Shown here in pieces: positions 44,982 to 53,201 of a DNA stretch of 64,000 nt. Every line of letters starts with the position of its first letter. Position 1 is the stretch's first letter. Position numbers and translations under genes: made by a program. The DNA is from Prevotella sp. (GTDB lineage: Bacteria > Bacteroidota > Bacteroidia > Bacteroidales > Bacteroidaceae). The notes beneath the pieces are model-generated. The model saw nothing but the letters and a program-made list of their open reading frames with translations. It was not told the DNA's origin and ran no database searches. Where the stretch lies: NCBI GenBank assembly GCA_016281815.1, contig JAEEJK010000083.1, positions 41,312-105,311 of the forward strand, read 5' to 3'.

Positions 44982-45902
44982 TTACTCCATCAGGGCGTTT
45001 TTCTCCAGGGTCCAACCCTCCCGTTTGGAGAGTTCGTTGTCGGCGCCCTTGAACATCTTGGCAGCCTGAGCATCGCCCTTCAATTGCCAGTTGAGCCAAG
45101 CCAGAGCCACCACGGAGAACTCACCGCCATGAGGCTGCGCGTATGTTCCGCCATGCCCCACAGGCAAATTGGCGGCACATGCCGGCACATGGTCGATGCG
45201 GTGGAAATCATCCATGCCATTACCATAGGCGATATCCTTCTCTCCGCCGAGGATATAGATGATGGAGGAGTGGATTTCCTTGAGTTTTGACTTGGGAGGC
45301 ATGGGCATGCCACCCACTGCGCTGCCGGCATTCTCTTGGTTGAACAGTCCGCTGTTGCACACCATCAGCGTCTTGATGCGACTGTCGGCGCAGTTGTACA
45401 GGGTCTGCAGTCCGCCGCATGACATACCTGCCACTGCGATATTCTTCACGTCAATTTTGTTGTAATAGGGCGAATTCTTATCTGCATTCTGCGCGATGAC
45501 CCAGTCCATCGACTCAATCTGCTGCTCAGTGGTCGACATAGGACCACGATAGCGCTGTCCTTCCTCAGGGAAAAAGCCAGTGGCAAGCACGATATAGCCG
45601 TATGAGGCGATTTCGTTGAGGAACTTGTAGTGCTCAAAGGGTGAGTTGGCACAGGCTCCGTTGCCCCACACCAAGACTGGAAGGGGATTCTTTGCATCAA
45701 ACTTGGAGAGGTCCTGCGGCACGAACACGGTATGTGCCGGCAGTGTCGGCTCTTCCTTCATAATGGCCTTGTAGGGACCGGTTCCGCCTTCCTCCACCAC
45801 CCGTGATGCTGGTGTACCGTCAGCAGTAAAACACATGCCTGTCAGGCAAAAGGCCACCATTGCTGTCGTGGCCAAAATTCTGCGTAATAGTTGTCTTTTC
45901 AT
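44982..45902 (-). CDS. Secreted alpha/beta-hydrolase (dienelactone hydrolase-like esterase)
   Basis: A 306-residue protein with a signal peptide (residues 1-25). The nucleophile elbow is G-M-S-C-G-G, the acid is probably in G-G-E-K-D-I-A, and the His in V-G-H-G-G-T. The oxyanion segment W-G-N-G-A lies near residue 80. The family covers esterases, cutinase-like and acyl-peptide enzymes acting in the periplasm or outside. A Cys next to the nucleophile (SC) and a further Cys pair may form disulfides. Substrate unknown. Confidence 0.85.
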   Translation of the reverse strand: MKRQLLRRILATTAMVAFCLTGMCFTADGTPASRVVEEGGTGPYKAIMKEEPTLPAHTVFVPQDLSKFDAKNPLPVLVWGNGACANSPFEHYKFLNEIASYGYIVLATGFFPEEGQRYRGPMSTTEQQIESMDWVIAQNADKNSPYYNKIDVKNIAVAGMSCGGLQTLYNCADSRIKTLMVCNSGLFNQENAGSAVGGMPMPPKSKLKEIHSSIIYILGGEKDIAYGNGMDDFHRIDHVPACAANLPVGHGGTYAQPHGGEFSVVALAWLNWQLKGDAQAAKMFKGADNELSKREGWTLEKNALME

Positions 45903-45952
45903 CGTTTAGTGTAATTTATGATTAGGTGATTTCAGTGTTATCCGACTTTTCT

Positions 45953-45970
45953 GACGCGATACATCGCGTC
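45953..45970. repeat. GACGCGAT palindrome
   Basis: GACGCGAT and ATCGCGTC form an 8-bp stem with a 2-nt loop; it is followed by CCCTACC. It resembles the palindromes at 56414-56439 and 63542-63561. Confidence 0.65.
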
Positions 45971-45980
45971 CCTACCTGTT

Positions 45981-46104
45981 GCCCCGCCATTTTAGCCCCG
46001 CCATCTTAGCCCCGCCATTTTGCCCCGCCATCTTAGCCCCGCCATCTTGCCCCGCCATTTTAGCCTCGCCATCTTAGCCTCGCCATCTTAGCCCCGCCAT
46101 TTTA
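45981..46104. repeat. Tandem array of nine 13/14-nt GCCCCGCCATTTTA units
   Basis: Nine head-to-tail units of 14 or 13 nt; variants alternate TTTTA/TCTTA and CCCCG/CCTCG. The 124-nt array leads directly into the hairpin repeat at 46109. Confidence 0.88.
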
Positions 46105-46108
46105 GCAG

Positions 46109-46141
46109 CCTCCCTCTCCTTTGGAGAGGGCTGGGGTGAGG
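46109..46141. repeat. REP-like hairpin repeat after comM
   Basis: CCCTCTCC (46112-46119), TTT loop, GGAGAGGG (46123-46130), then CTGGGGTGAGG. It is the free copy of the element captured in prmC and gldL. Confidence 0.78.
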
Positions 46142-46143
46142 TA

Positions 46144-47709
46144 TTAAATCCCTCTTTCCGCCCAGTCGCCGCGGTCAAGGTTGCGGTAGCCGATGGCCTC
46201 TGCGATATGGTGGCTCTGCACACGCTCCGAGTTGTCGAGGTCGGCGATGGTGCGCGCCACCTTGAGGATGCGGTTGTAGGCGCGTGCTGAGAGTTTGAGG
46301 CGTTCCATACCGAGACGGAGGAGTTCGAGACTCTTGGCATCAGGTTCCGCATATTGGTGAATCATCCGCTCCGTCATCTGCGCATTACAGTGGATGCGGC
46401 CGCCAGCCGAATCCTTAGGGAGTGAGCCGAAGCGCTTCTCCTGGATGGCCCGCGCCTTGATGACCCGCTCGCGGATGGCTGCCGACGGTTCGCCCGGTGC
46501 TGCTTTTGAGATATCCTCAAAACTCAGGGCCGAAATCTCGCACTGGATGTCGATACGGTCGAGCAGCGGACCCGAAATCTTGCTCATATACCGCTGAATC
46601 TGTCCCGGTGTGCACACACAGGTGTGCGTGGGGTCGCCATAATAACCACACGGACAAGGATTCATGGATGCCACGAACATGAACGAGCACGGGAACTCCA
46701 CCGTGTATTTCGCCCTTGCAATGGTAATCTTGCGGTCCTCAAGGGGCTGTCGGAGCACCTCCAGCGTCTGCTTGGAAAATTCAGTGAGTTCATCGAGAAA
46801 GAGCACCCCATTGTGAGCCAATGACACCTCTCCCGGTTGGGCGCTGAGCGACCCGCCGCAGAGTCCCACCTGCGAGATGGTATGGTGGGGGGCGCGGAAA
46901 GGCCTCTGGGAGATGAGCGATGTGTCACGGCTCAGTTTGCCCGCTACGGAATGCACCTGCGTCGTCTCCAGGCTCTCAGCGAGGGAGAGCGGCGGAAGGA
47001 TGCTGGGCAGGCGTTTTGCCATCATCGACTTGCCGCTTCCCGGCGGACCGATCATGATGATATTATGCCCTCCAGCAGCAGCCACCTCAAGAGCCCGTTT
47101 CACGTTCTCCTGTCCGCGTACGTCTGCGTAGTCGAGTTCAAAATTATACTGCTGCTCGTAGAATTCCTTGCGGGTGTCCACCACGGTGGGCTCAGGGTGC
47201 TCAGCGCCAGTGAGCAGCGCCACTACCTGCGTGATGTCGTCCATGCCATACACCTCAAGGTTGTTGACTACCGCCGCCTCCCTGACATTGTCACGCGGCA
47301 CGATGAGTCCCTTGAAATGCTCCTTCCGTGCCCGGATGGCAATAGGCAGTGCTGCCCGGATGGGTTTGAGCCTTCCGTCAAGGCCCAATTCTCCCACAAG
47401 CATGTATTTGTCGAGGTTGGTGACGGGAATCTTGCCATGCGCGGCGAGGATGCCGATAGCGATGGAAAGGTCGTAACTGCTACCCTCTTTTCTGATGTCT
47501 GCCGGCGACAGATTGATGGTGAGGCTGGAGAGCGGCAGTTTATATCCCACGTTGGGCAAGGCAGCGGTGATGCGCGAGTAACTTTCCCTCACGGCGGCAT
47601 CGGCCAGTCCGGAGAGATTGAACATCACACCACGTGTCATGTTCACCTCGATGGTGATGGTGGTGGCCTCAAGCCCCACCACTGCCGCACAAAAAGTTTT
47701 CGCCAACAT
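46144..47709 (-). CDS. comM: ComM/YifB family Mg-chelatase-like AAA+ ATPase
   Basis: A 521-residue protein. The N-terminal LonC-like ChlI domain (residues 1-170: AKTFCAAVVGLEATTI) is followed by Walker A G-P-P-G-S-G-K-S-M near residue 215, Walker B F-L-D-E-L, and a C-terminal Mg-chelatase domain with zinc-like CPCGYYGDPTHTC. ComM drives branch migration during natural transformation. The ATG at 47709 gives the family N-terminus; the frame upstream reads through repeat DNA. Confidence 0.94.
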   Translation of the reverse strand: MLAKTFCAAVVGLEATTITIEVNMTRGVMFNLSGLADAAVRESYSRITAALPNVGYKLPLSSLTINLSPADIRKEGSSYDLSIAIGILAAHGKIPVTNLDKYMLVGELGLDGRLKPIRAALPIAIRARKEHFKGLIVPRDNVREAAVVNNLEVYGMDDITQVVALLTGAEHPEPTVVDTRKEFYEQQYNFELDYADVRGQENVKRALEVAAAGGHNIIMIGPPGSGKSMMAKRLPSILPPLSLAESLETTQVHSVAGKLSRDTSLISQRPFRAPHHTISQVGLCGGSLSAQPGEVSLAHNGVLFLDELTEFSKQTLEVLRQPLEDRKITIARAKYTVEFPCSFMFVASMNPCPCGYYGDPTHTCVCTPGQIQRYMSKISGPLLDRIDIQCEISALSFEDISKAAPGEPSAAIRERVIKARAIQEKRFGSLPKDSAGGRIHCNAQMTERMIHQYAEPDAKSLELLRLGMERLKLSARAYNRILKVARTIADLDNSERVQSHHIAEAIGYRNLDRGDWAERGI

Positions 47710-47718
47710 CTTTATTAG

Positions 47719-47749
47719 ATTGAAGATTGAAAATTGAAAATTGAAAATT
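47719..47749. repeat. Heptanucleotide array ATTGAAA upstream of comM
   Basis: Four units (ATTGAAG, ATTGAAA x3) and a partial one; mRNA strand TTTCAAT. It ends ten bases before the comM ATG. The same unit lies before the carbonic anhydrase gene. Confidence 0.85.
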
Positions 47750-47767
47750 ATTTTCAGACTCCTCAGA

Positions 47768-47848
47768 CTCACCTCTCACCTCTTACCTCTCACCTCATAC
47801 CTCTCACCTCTCACCTCTTACCTCTTACCTCTCGCTTCTCACCTCTCA
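47768..47848. repeat. Heptanucleotide array CTCACCT at the lipoprotein stop
   Basis: Eleven 7-nt units (47768-47844) with CTTACCT, CATACCT and CTCGCTT variants. The TGA stop at 47846-47848 of the upstream gene is part of the next partial unit. The mRNA-strand unit AGGTGAG contains TGA. Confidence 0.88.
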
Positions 47849-48841
47849 CAACTCTTCGAGTTTTTGCTTGAGGGCACCAAGGTTGAGACCGCTGGCCACC
47901 ACTTTCCCATGATGATAAATCACATTGTCGGGCACGGTGGAGAGACCGACTTGCTTCATAGCCTGACACTCAAAGAGTTGTCCGTCGAAAATGATGGGGT
48001 ATGCACCGAGCGTGTCACGCTCCACGATGCGCTCACAAGCCTTCCTGTCCGCATCCAGGCAGATACTTACCAGTCGGATGCGCCCTCCCGATGCCCTTGC
48101 GATGCGCCTTAACTGACGCTGCATCTCCTGGCTCTCATAACTCCAACTGGCCCATGTGCTGACCACGGCGATTTGATCGCCCAGGTCGGCTTCCGTCACC
48201 GACCCTCCCCCAAAACGCGGACCGGAGAATCTCGGTGCCTTTACCCCGACCATGCTGTTTTTCATTTGTTCCATCTGGCGCTGGAGGATGATGAGCGGGC
48301 CATTCTTGGGTTGCTTTGACATCATCTTCTCAGCCAGCGTGGCAGCCTTCGCATAGTCGGGCGACAAGCCCTGCACAAAAAACTTCCTCAGCAGATACAA
48401 ACCGACGGGCGACTCCGGGTGCTCATTGATAAATGTCTCGGCCATCTTGACCACCTCGGGCGGTGAGGCCGATGCCGTCTGCTTCCTGAATGTCGTCATC
48501 TGCTCATTGGCTTTGGTGCCTTTCACCTCCATCTCTTTCATGTGTGAGGCATCTGCCTTGATTTCCACGCTCTTGCCGGGTTCGGCAAAAATGGGCTGTT
48601 CAGAGAAATTGGGAAATACGAGCATCAACATGACAGGCCGCTCGCAAGGCCTTTCAAAAGTGAACCGTCCTCCCACCACCTTGATGGTGTCGATGCCATC
48701 GATATCCCCGTCGGGGCTGTAGACATAGAACTCGCCCTGATTCATGTTGAGAAATCGTCCTGAGAGTTGAAAACGGTCACTTTCCACGCCGCATGCCACA
48801 AGGAGCAATGCCATGAACAATATGTGGGGAAAGCGTCTCAT
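47846..48841 (-). CDS. Thioredoxin-fold lipoprotein lacking the CxxC site
   Basis: A 331-residue lipoprotein (LFMALLLVACG, lipobox Cys). Residues about 20-130 resemble the DUF4369 domain, which is often N-terminal in Bacteroidota TlpA-like proteins; residues about 205-331 look like an AhpC/TSA-thioredoxin fold with S-T-W-A-S-W. The cysteines that should follow are replaced (W-S-Y-E-S), so a disulfide reductase activity is unlikely. An in-frame longer start would lie in the tRNA gene; I use 48841. The C-terminus ends at the heptanucleotide array. Confidence 0.85.
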   Translation of the reverse strand: MRRFPHILFMALLLVACGVESDRFQLSGRFLNMNQGEFYVYSPDGDIDGIDTIKVVGGRFTFERPCERPVMLMLVFPNFSEQPIFAEPGKSVEIKADASHMKEMEVKGTKANEQMTTFRKQTASASPPEVVKMAETFINEHPESPVGLYLLRKFFVQGLSPDYAKAATLAEKMMSKQPKNGPLIILQRQMEQMKNSMVGVKAPRFSGPRFGGGSVTEADLGDQIAVVSTWASWSYESQEMQRQLRRIARASGGRIRLVSICLDADRKACERIVERDTLGAYPIIFDGQLFECQAMKQVGLSTVPDNVIYHHGKVVASGLNLGALKQKLEEL

Positions 48842-48858
48842 AGGGGAGGGAATAAAAG

Positions 48859-48944
48859 TGCCGCGAGCGGGACTCGAACCCGCACGGCCATTCCTGGCCA
48901 AGGGATTTTAAGTCCCTCGTGTCTACCAATTCCACCATTGCGGC
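48859..48944 (-). tRNA. tRNA-Leu (anticodon TAA)
   Basis: An 86-nt class II tRNA. The acceptor arm starts GCCGCAA, the anticodon loop reads CTTAAAA (anticodon TAA), the long variable arm contains TGGCCAGGAATGGCCG, and the T loop is GGTTCGAGTCC. CCA is not encoded. It lies 17 nt upstream of the thioredoxin-like lipoprotein gene. Confidence 0.95.
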
Positions 48945-49054
48945 TGGTGTTACGGACTGGCCGGGACCGACCAGCGGTATCCGCATAGTTGTGCAAAGGT
49001 AATCCGTTTTGCACGAATGCGCAACAATTTTACGGATTTTAACACTATTGTCCC

Positions 49055-49131
49055 CCGACTTGTCCGACTTGTCCGACTTGTCCGACCTGTCGGACTCGTC
49101 GGACCTGTCGGACCTGTCGGACCGGTCCGAC
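49055..49131. repeat. 9-nt array CCGACTTGT/CGGACCTGT
   Basis: Eight 9-nt units followed by a partial one, drifting from CCGACTTGT to CGGACCTGT. It lies in the gap between the small peptide gene and the tRNA. Single or partial copies recur near 34832, 52889 and 54075. Confidence 0.88.
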
Positions 49132-49212
49132 AAATAATTATCGGAGCGAGCAGCCATGAAGGTGCTCGCCCCGATGTGGTCATCTCCTCTTCACCAAGAG
49201 GAGCAGAGAGGT

Positions 49213-49386
49213 TTAGTCCTCCCAAAGTGACTTGCTCTCGACTTGTTGGAGATCGGTCTCGAAGTTGGAGGTGTTGGTGAACTCGTCATCATTTCCCACC
49301 TCATCATTGACTCCGGACACTCCCGAGGCCATGATGGTCATGGCAGAGGGGATAATCTCAGTTTCAGGTTTGATGTATTCTCTCAT
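49213..49386 (-). CDS. Small acidic protein ending in SLWED
   Basis: A 57-residue product (MREYIKPETEIIPSAMTIMA...) with no signal peptide, an acidic middle (DEVGNDDEF) and the C-terminal KSLWED. Short proteins starting xxYIKPExE and ending S-L-W-D/E are, as I recall, common and uncharacterised next to secreted-protein genes in Prevotella. It lies 37 nt after the 1064-residue secreted-protein gene and is probably co-transcribed. An upstream ATG at 49395 adds three residues. Function unknown. Confidence 0.6.
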   Translation of the reverse strand: MREYIKPETEIIPSAMTIMASGVSGVNDEVGNDDEFTNTSNFETDLQQVESKSLWED

Positions 49387-49422
49387 AATGTTCAATAGTT
49401 ATGTGACCTTGTCTGAATTTTC

Positions 49423-52400
49423 TTATTTTATCACCTGCTTGCGGCCGTTGATGATGTAAACCCCTTTCTGCAGATGGCCCTGTACGCGCACACCGGTGAG
49501 GGTATAAGCCTCGCTGTTTCCCAGTTCTGTGGCAACACTCTGGATACCGTCGGTCTCTTCGGGATTGATGAGGATGCCCTGATTGGCAGGATTAGGGTTG
49601 TAAGTGCTCTTTGGCACAGCGAGGAAGGCTGTGTTGTCATTCTTCGACAAGAAAGGTTCACCACCAGCCACTCCATAATAGAAGCCCACGCTCTTAGAAT
49701 CATTGTTGCCGTTGAGCGACAGTTTGTAGAAGGTGAACTCACTGTTATCACCAACTGAAGCAGGCACAGTCGTATACTCACCCTTTACAGTGGGATAGAG
49801 CATGTTGGCACCCAAAGTTACCGCCTCGCCCTCTGTTGGATTGAAATTATACTGACCAGGAGCAACTGACTCTACGAGATATGCCTCTGTTCCAGGAATC
49901 ACGCTACCACTTTCAATGATTTTACGCTCAATCTTTCCTGCGCTTGTCACCTGTACGGTGGAGACGGTCACACCATCTGGCACTTCGAAGTTGCCATAGC
50001 CAATCTTAGCCATTGTGGCAAAGTATGTCTTGCCGTCTGTTGCTCTCTCGGAAATGGTAAGTACGAACTGACTGTCGACAGCACCCTCCTGGACAACAGT
50101 CACTGTCACATCATCTGCTCCTGCATAAGTCAAAGTAATAGTGGCGGTTCGTTCTTGCACACTTTCATTGACGGTTGTCTCAAATGTCACCTTACCAGCC
50201 TCAACCATGATGTTGCTAATCCAATCTGCATCTGTATTAGCAGACAGCAATTTATTTTCTATAGGATTCTTAATGGAGTACCCTATCTCACCTGAAGTAG
50301 CATCATAAGCCAAATTTATAGCCTCGGGTGTATCTTTGATGGTAGGCTTAACAAGTTTGTAGAAGCCAAATGTCTCACCTGTGATATTAGTATTAATGGA
50401 AGTGTAGCATCTCCAATCTTCACCATAAAATCCAACGTATCTTTTTGTTGTTCCATTGTAGAGATAACCTTCCTGTGATAAAGTAAAGGTTACATTATCC
50501 TCTGAGTTTCCCACACGCACACCATTGTTGGTATTTCTTAAATATAGCCATATCTCATTGTTACCATTGGGATAGAAAGTATAGCCATCTTCATCATTGC
50601 CGCTGACGTTCCATTGGATGATGTTGTCAACAGTACTTATTATTTTATCCTGAATGACTACTACCGAAACGGCTGCCGGGGGGGCTTCTGTCCCTTTGTT
50701 GTTGGACATGGCGTAACTCTCATCACCTTTTTTGCCCACAATCACGAAGATATCATCTTCGGTAAGATCGGCAAGTGGTGTCAGAACCCATTTTTCATAA
50801 TTTTCTTTTATCGTAGTGCATGCTACAGTGACATCACTTTTTGGCATGACGAAAGTCCAAGCAGTGCCTTCTTCACCTTCAACTTCAGTGAGTGTTACGG
50901 CTTGTCCTTCTCCATCGGTCACGGTTACGCCACTAATCATATATCCCTCATTGGCAGAGACAGATAGCAACACCTCAGAGTCATTTAACACTTGGTCACC
51001 GCTTTCAATTGGGGTGTTTTCTGAATTATTATAGAACACAAAGATTTCAGCATTGTCATTTGGCGTGATGGTCACTGTGTAAGGCTGTGGTGCTTCATAC
51101 TTCTCAAGTTTGATGTTGCCCAATGCCACATTGCCACTGGTCTTTATTTTGTAAAGCCATTTGATGTATCTTACATTCTCGCCCAAATTGTCGAATGTCT
51201 CATGCTGACCAGTGGTGGCAGCACTTATGCTAGTATAAGTTTTTAGTACGGTATAATCCTCACCATCTTCAGAGGTCTGAACTTCGAATGTACCCTCGAA
51301 ACTATTGCCTTTTATGTCATATGAAAGTATACCTGGACGCTCATCGAAATGAAGGACGACCATATTGTTTGCGGTAGTAAATTTCAATTTGGGTGAACTG
51401 GTGTAATCTGTTCCCAGTCCATTAGTTGTCAGACCAGGTTTTCCCTCAATATCATTCCTTCCTCCGTCAAACTCAAACGGCAGAGCGGCAATGTCAGAGA
51501 GATAGTTGCTGAGGACAAGTGTCTTATTTGTTGGGTTGAAATCAAGCGTCCAATATGGTTTTTTATTCGAAAGGTTCATATAGAAGTTCTCTCCACCATT
51601 CTCAGTAGTCAAAGAGAGTGCTGTGTTGACATACTCTGCATTAACATAGAAATCACCCTCACTTACAGCGCCATACCATTTTTCTTCGTTGCCACGTTTG
51701 GCATAAATCTTGAACTTTTCTCCTTTTTTAATTGGCTTATTAAGGGATCCTGCATCAGAGAACTTGTAGGAATCGCTTGTTTCCCATTCGTTGAAATCAC
51801 CCAGCAGGTAGTATTCCCACTCAGGCCAATTGCCATCAACGGTGATTTTGGGTGTTTCACCGGTTGGGTCAACAATGAAAGTCCATGTACCTGCGATGGT
51901 CATTAAGAAGTTTTTGCCATTATCACCTCCAAGAAGAGAAATGTCAGTATGATTATCTACAGTGACCCAATAAGTCTCACCATCAGCAGCACCACCGTAC
52001 CATGTGGTCGATCCACCATCAGCGGCTTCCTTGACAATCTTGAACTGCGCGCCTTCTGGCAACTCCTGATTGGTCAGTGTATAGGTGCCGTCAGATTTCT
52101 TGTTCATCTGAATCTTGCCATCACCCCATGTTGGGTTTGTCCAAGAGCCAGCCACATAATATTTGTCGCTGGCGGGCTGGTCATTGGCATAAGTAACAAC
52201 CATTTGGGTTATATAAATTCTTTTACCTGATGTAGTTCCGGTAACAGTTAATGTAACTGAATTGGTCGAACCTGTCCAAGTAGAATTAGTTGAGTTATAA
52301 CTTCCTTCACTAAAAACGCCATTGTCTGCTGTCATATCACCGGCAAAAGTGAAGACAATAGAAGTAATTGTATTTTCCGAACTAAAGGTAATTGTATTAC

Positions 52401-52617
52401 CTGTTGTCTTTCCACTTGCAGCCTGATACAAACGTAATTGGCCACTACTAATAGCAGGATTAGAAGTTCCATCCCCCTTGGCACATGTTACAGAGATAGG
52501 AGAAACACCTCCTTCATTTAAGGCTTGAGTAGGAGAAATGGTAACCTCACCACCCCACGCCACATTGAGCATTGCGCATAGCAACGCCAACATGAAAAAA
52601 CGTAATTTTTGATTCAT
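49423..52617 (-). CDS. Large secreted multi-domain protein with T9SS-type C-terminal sorting tail
   Basis: A 1064-residue protein. Signal peptide residues 1-22 (FFMLALLCAMLNVAWG). Residues about 155-370 hold SusE/SusF-like carbohydrate-binding or SGNH-free beta domains (YYVAGSWTNP, YYLLGDFNEWE). Residues about 380-500 are an F5/8-type-like module, and about 510-610 a Big-like repeat (TVTITPNDNAEIF...). Residues about 780-880 form a BACON-like domain. The C-terminus (AYTLTGVRVQG, KGVYIINGRKQVIK) is a Prevotella-type sorting tail for the type IX secretion system. Probably surface-located; it may bind glycans. Confidence 0.82.
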   Translation of the reverse strand: MNQKLRFFMLALLCAMLNVAWGGEVTISPTQALNEGGVSPISVTCAKGDGTSNPAISSGQLRLYQAASGKTTGNTITFSSENTITSIVFTFAGDMTADNGVFSEGSYNSTNSTWTGSTNSVTLTVTGTTSGKRIYITQMVVTYANDQPASDKYYVAGSWTNPTWGDGKIQMNKKSDGTYTLTNQELPEGAQFKIVKEAADGGSTTWYGGAADGETYWVTVDNHTDISLLGGDNGKNFLMTIAGTWTFIVDPTGETPKITVDGNWPEWEYYLLGDFNEWETSDSYKFSDAGSLNKPIKKGEKFKIYAKRGNEEKWYGAVSEGDFYVNAEYVNTALSLTTENGGENFYMNLSNKKPYWTLDFNPTNKTLVLSNYLSDIAALPFEFDGGRNDIEGKPGLTTNGLGTDYTSSPKLKFTTANNMVVLHFDERPGILSYDIKGNSFEGTFEVQTSEDGEDYTVLKTYTSISAATTGQHETFDNLGENVRYIKWLYKIKTSGNVALGNIKLEKYEAPQPYTVTITPNDNAEIFVFYNNSENTPIESGDQVLNDSEVLLSVSANEGYMISGVTVTDGEGQAVTLTEVEGEEGTAWTFVMPKSDVTVACTTIKENYEKWVLTPLADLTEDDIFVIVGKKGDESYAMSNNKGTEAPPAAVSVVVIQDKIISTVDNIIQWNVSGNDEDGYTFYPNGNNEIWLYLRNTNNGVRVGNSEDNVTFTLSQEGYLYNGTTKRYVGFYGEDWRCYTSINTNITGETFGFYKLVKPTIKDTPEAINLAYDATSGEIGYSIKNPIENKLLSANTDADWISNIMVEAGKVTFETTVNESVQERTATITLTYAGADDVTVTVVQEGAVDSQFVLTISERATDGKTYFATMAKIGYGNFEVPDGVTVSTVQVTSAGKIERKIIESGSVIPGTEAYLVESVAPGQYNFNPTEGEAVTLGANMLYPTVKGEYTTVPASVGDNSEFTFYKLSLNGNNDSKSVGFYYGVAGGEPFLSKNDNTAFLAVPKSTYNPNPANQGILINPEETDGIQSVATELGNSEAYTLTGVRVQGHLQKGVYIINGRKQVIK

Positions 52618-52903
52618 AATTCTCAGATATTTAGTTAATAATTTTTACTCAAGTAAAAAAGTAGAGTGACGCTTTCACAGCGTCAAAATGACCTTTAGCA
52701 CAACAAAGAATGAGCCAACCAAGTGGAAACAGAAGCAAATATCTATGCTTACTTTTCCGAGGTGCAGCCTATCTTCGCCGTGGCAAAGATAACATTTTTT
52801 TTCATACCTTGTATAAAATTTCACAAAAATCTTCGAAATCACTGAAAAATATGCATTTATAGCCTCCAGTTCGGGCTCAGTTCGGGCAGACCTGTCGGAC
52901 TCT
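52618..52903. other. Upstream region of the secreted-protein gene
   Basis: 286 nt. It holds a GACGCT/AGCGTC dyad near 52668, a long leader, and the promoter dyad at 52770-52791. The stretch beyond 52868 shades into the RAYT-associated repeats. No gene is seen. Confidence 0.55.
52770..52791 (-). promoter_or_regulatory. -7 element within a 22-nt inverted repeat
   Basis: On the minus strand TATCTTTG (52784-52791) is the TAnnTTTG box and forms one arm of a near-perfect 10-bp inverted repeat with GGCGAAGATA. This places an operator-like dyad across the predicted promoter. The leader is about 150 nt. Confidence 0.6.
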
Positions 52904-53091
52904 CAGTTCGGGCGGATTTGCAATCCGACCGCAATTATTATAAGCATTTGCAATGCGATAGTTTCGGATTAAAAATCAGTTCGGGCGGATTTGCAATCCA
53001 ACCGCAATTATTATAAGCATTTGCAATGCGATTGTTTCGGATTTAAAATCCTGATATTATTGGCGGTCGGATTGCAAATCCGCCCGAACTG
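52904..53091. repeat. 29-bp terminal inverted repeat with a 73-nt tandem duplication
   Basis: 52904-52932 and 53063-53091 are perfect 29-nt inverted copies containing GCGGATTTGCAATCCG. A second direct copy (one mismatch) begins at 52977, giving a 73-nt tandem unit. Each copy can form a short CGGATT/AATCCG hairpin. Confidence 0.85.
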
Positions 53092-53201
53092 AAAATCCGA
53101 CCGAACCACAGCCGAGCGGCCAATCCGACCGAACGGTGAACGGTGCCAAACGGCAAATTCGAGCGGTAAATCTGACCGAGCCATGGCTTAGAGCGAAATG
53201 A

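Larger units (their letters stand above)
45903..46143. other. Repeat-filled gap between comM and the hydrolase
   Basis: From left to right: a short AT-rich stretch, the palindrome at 45953-45970, a 9-unit 13/14-nt array, then a hairpin repeat that ends two bases before the comM stop. No gene is seen. Confidence 0.7.

Noticed and set aside
45981..46104. A possible CRISPR array
   Set aside because: The units are 13/14 nt with no unique spacers and no cas gene nearby; it is a simple tandem repeat.
48777..49157. A minus-strand frame across the tRNA gene and the nonamer array (SDRSDRSDESD...)
   Set aside because: It is translated repeat and tRNA sequence, not a protein gene.
52904..53091. CRISPR-like or IS-end repeats
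   Set aside because: The repeats are palindromic with a 73-nt tandem and a RAYT gene adjacent; there are no spacers, so REP/RAYT is a better explanation.
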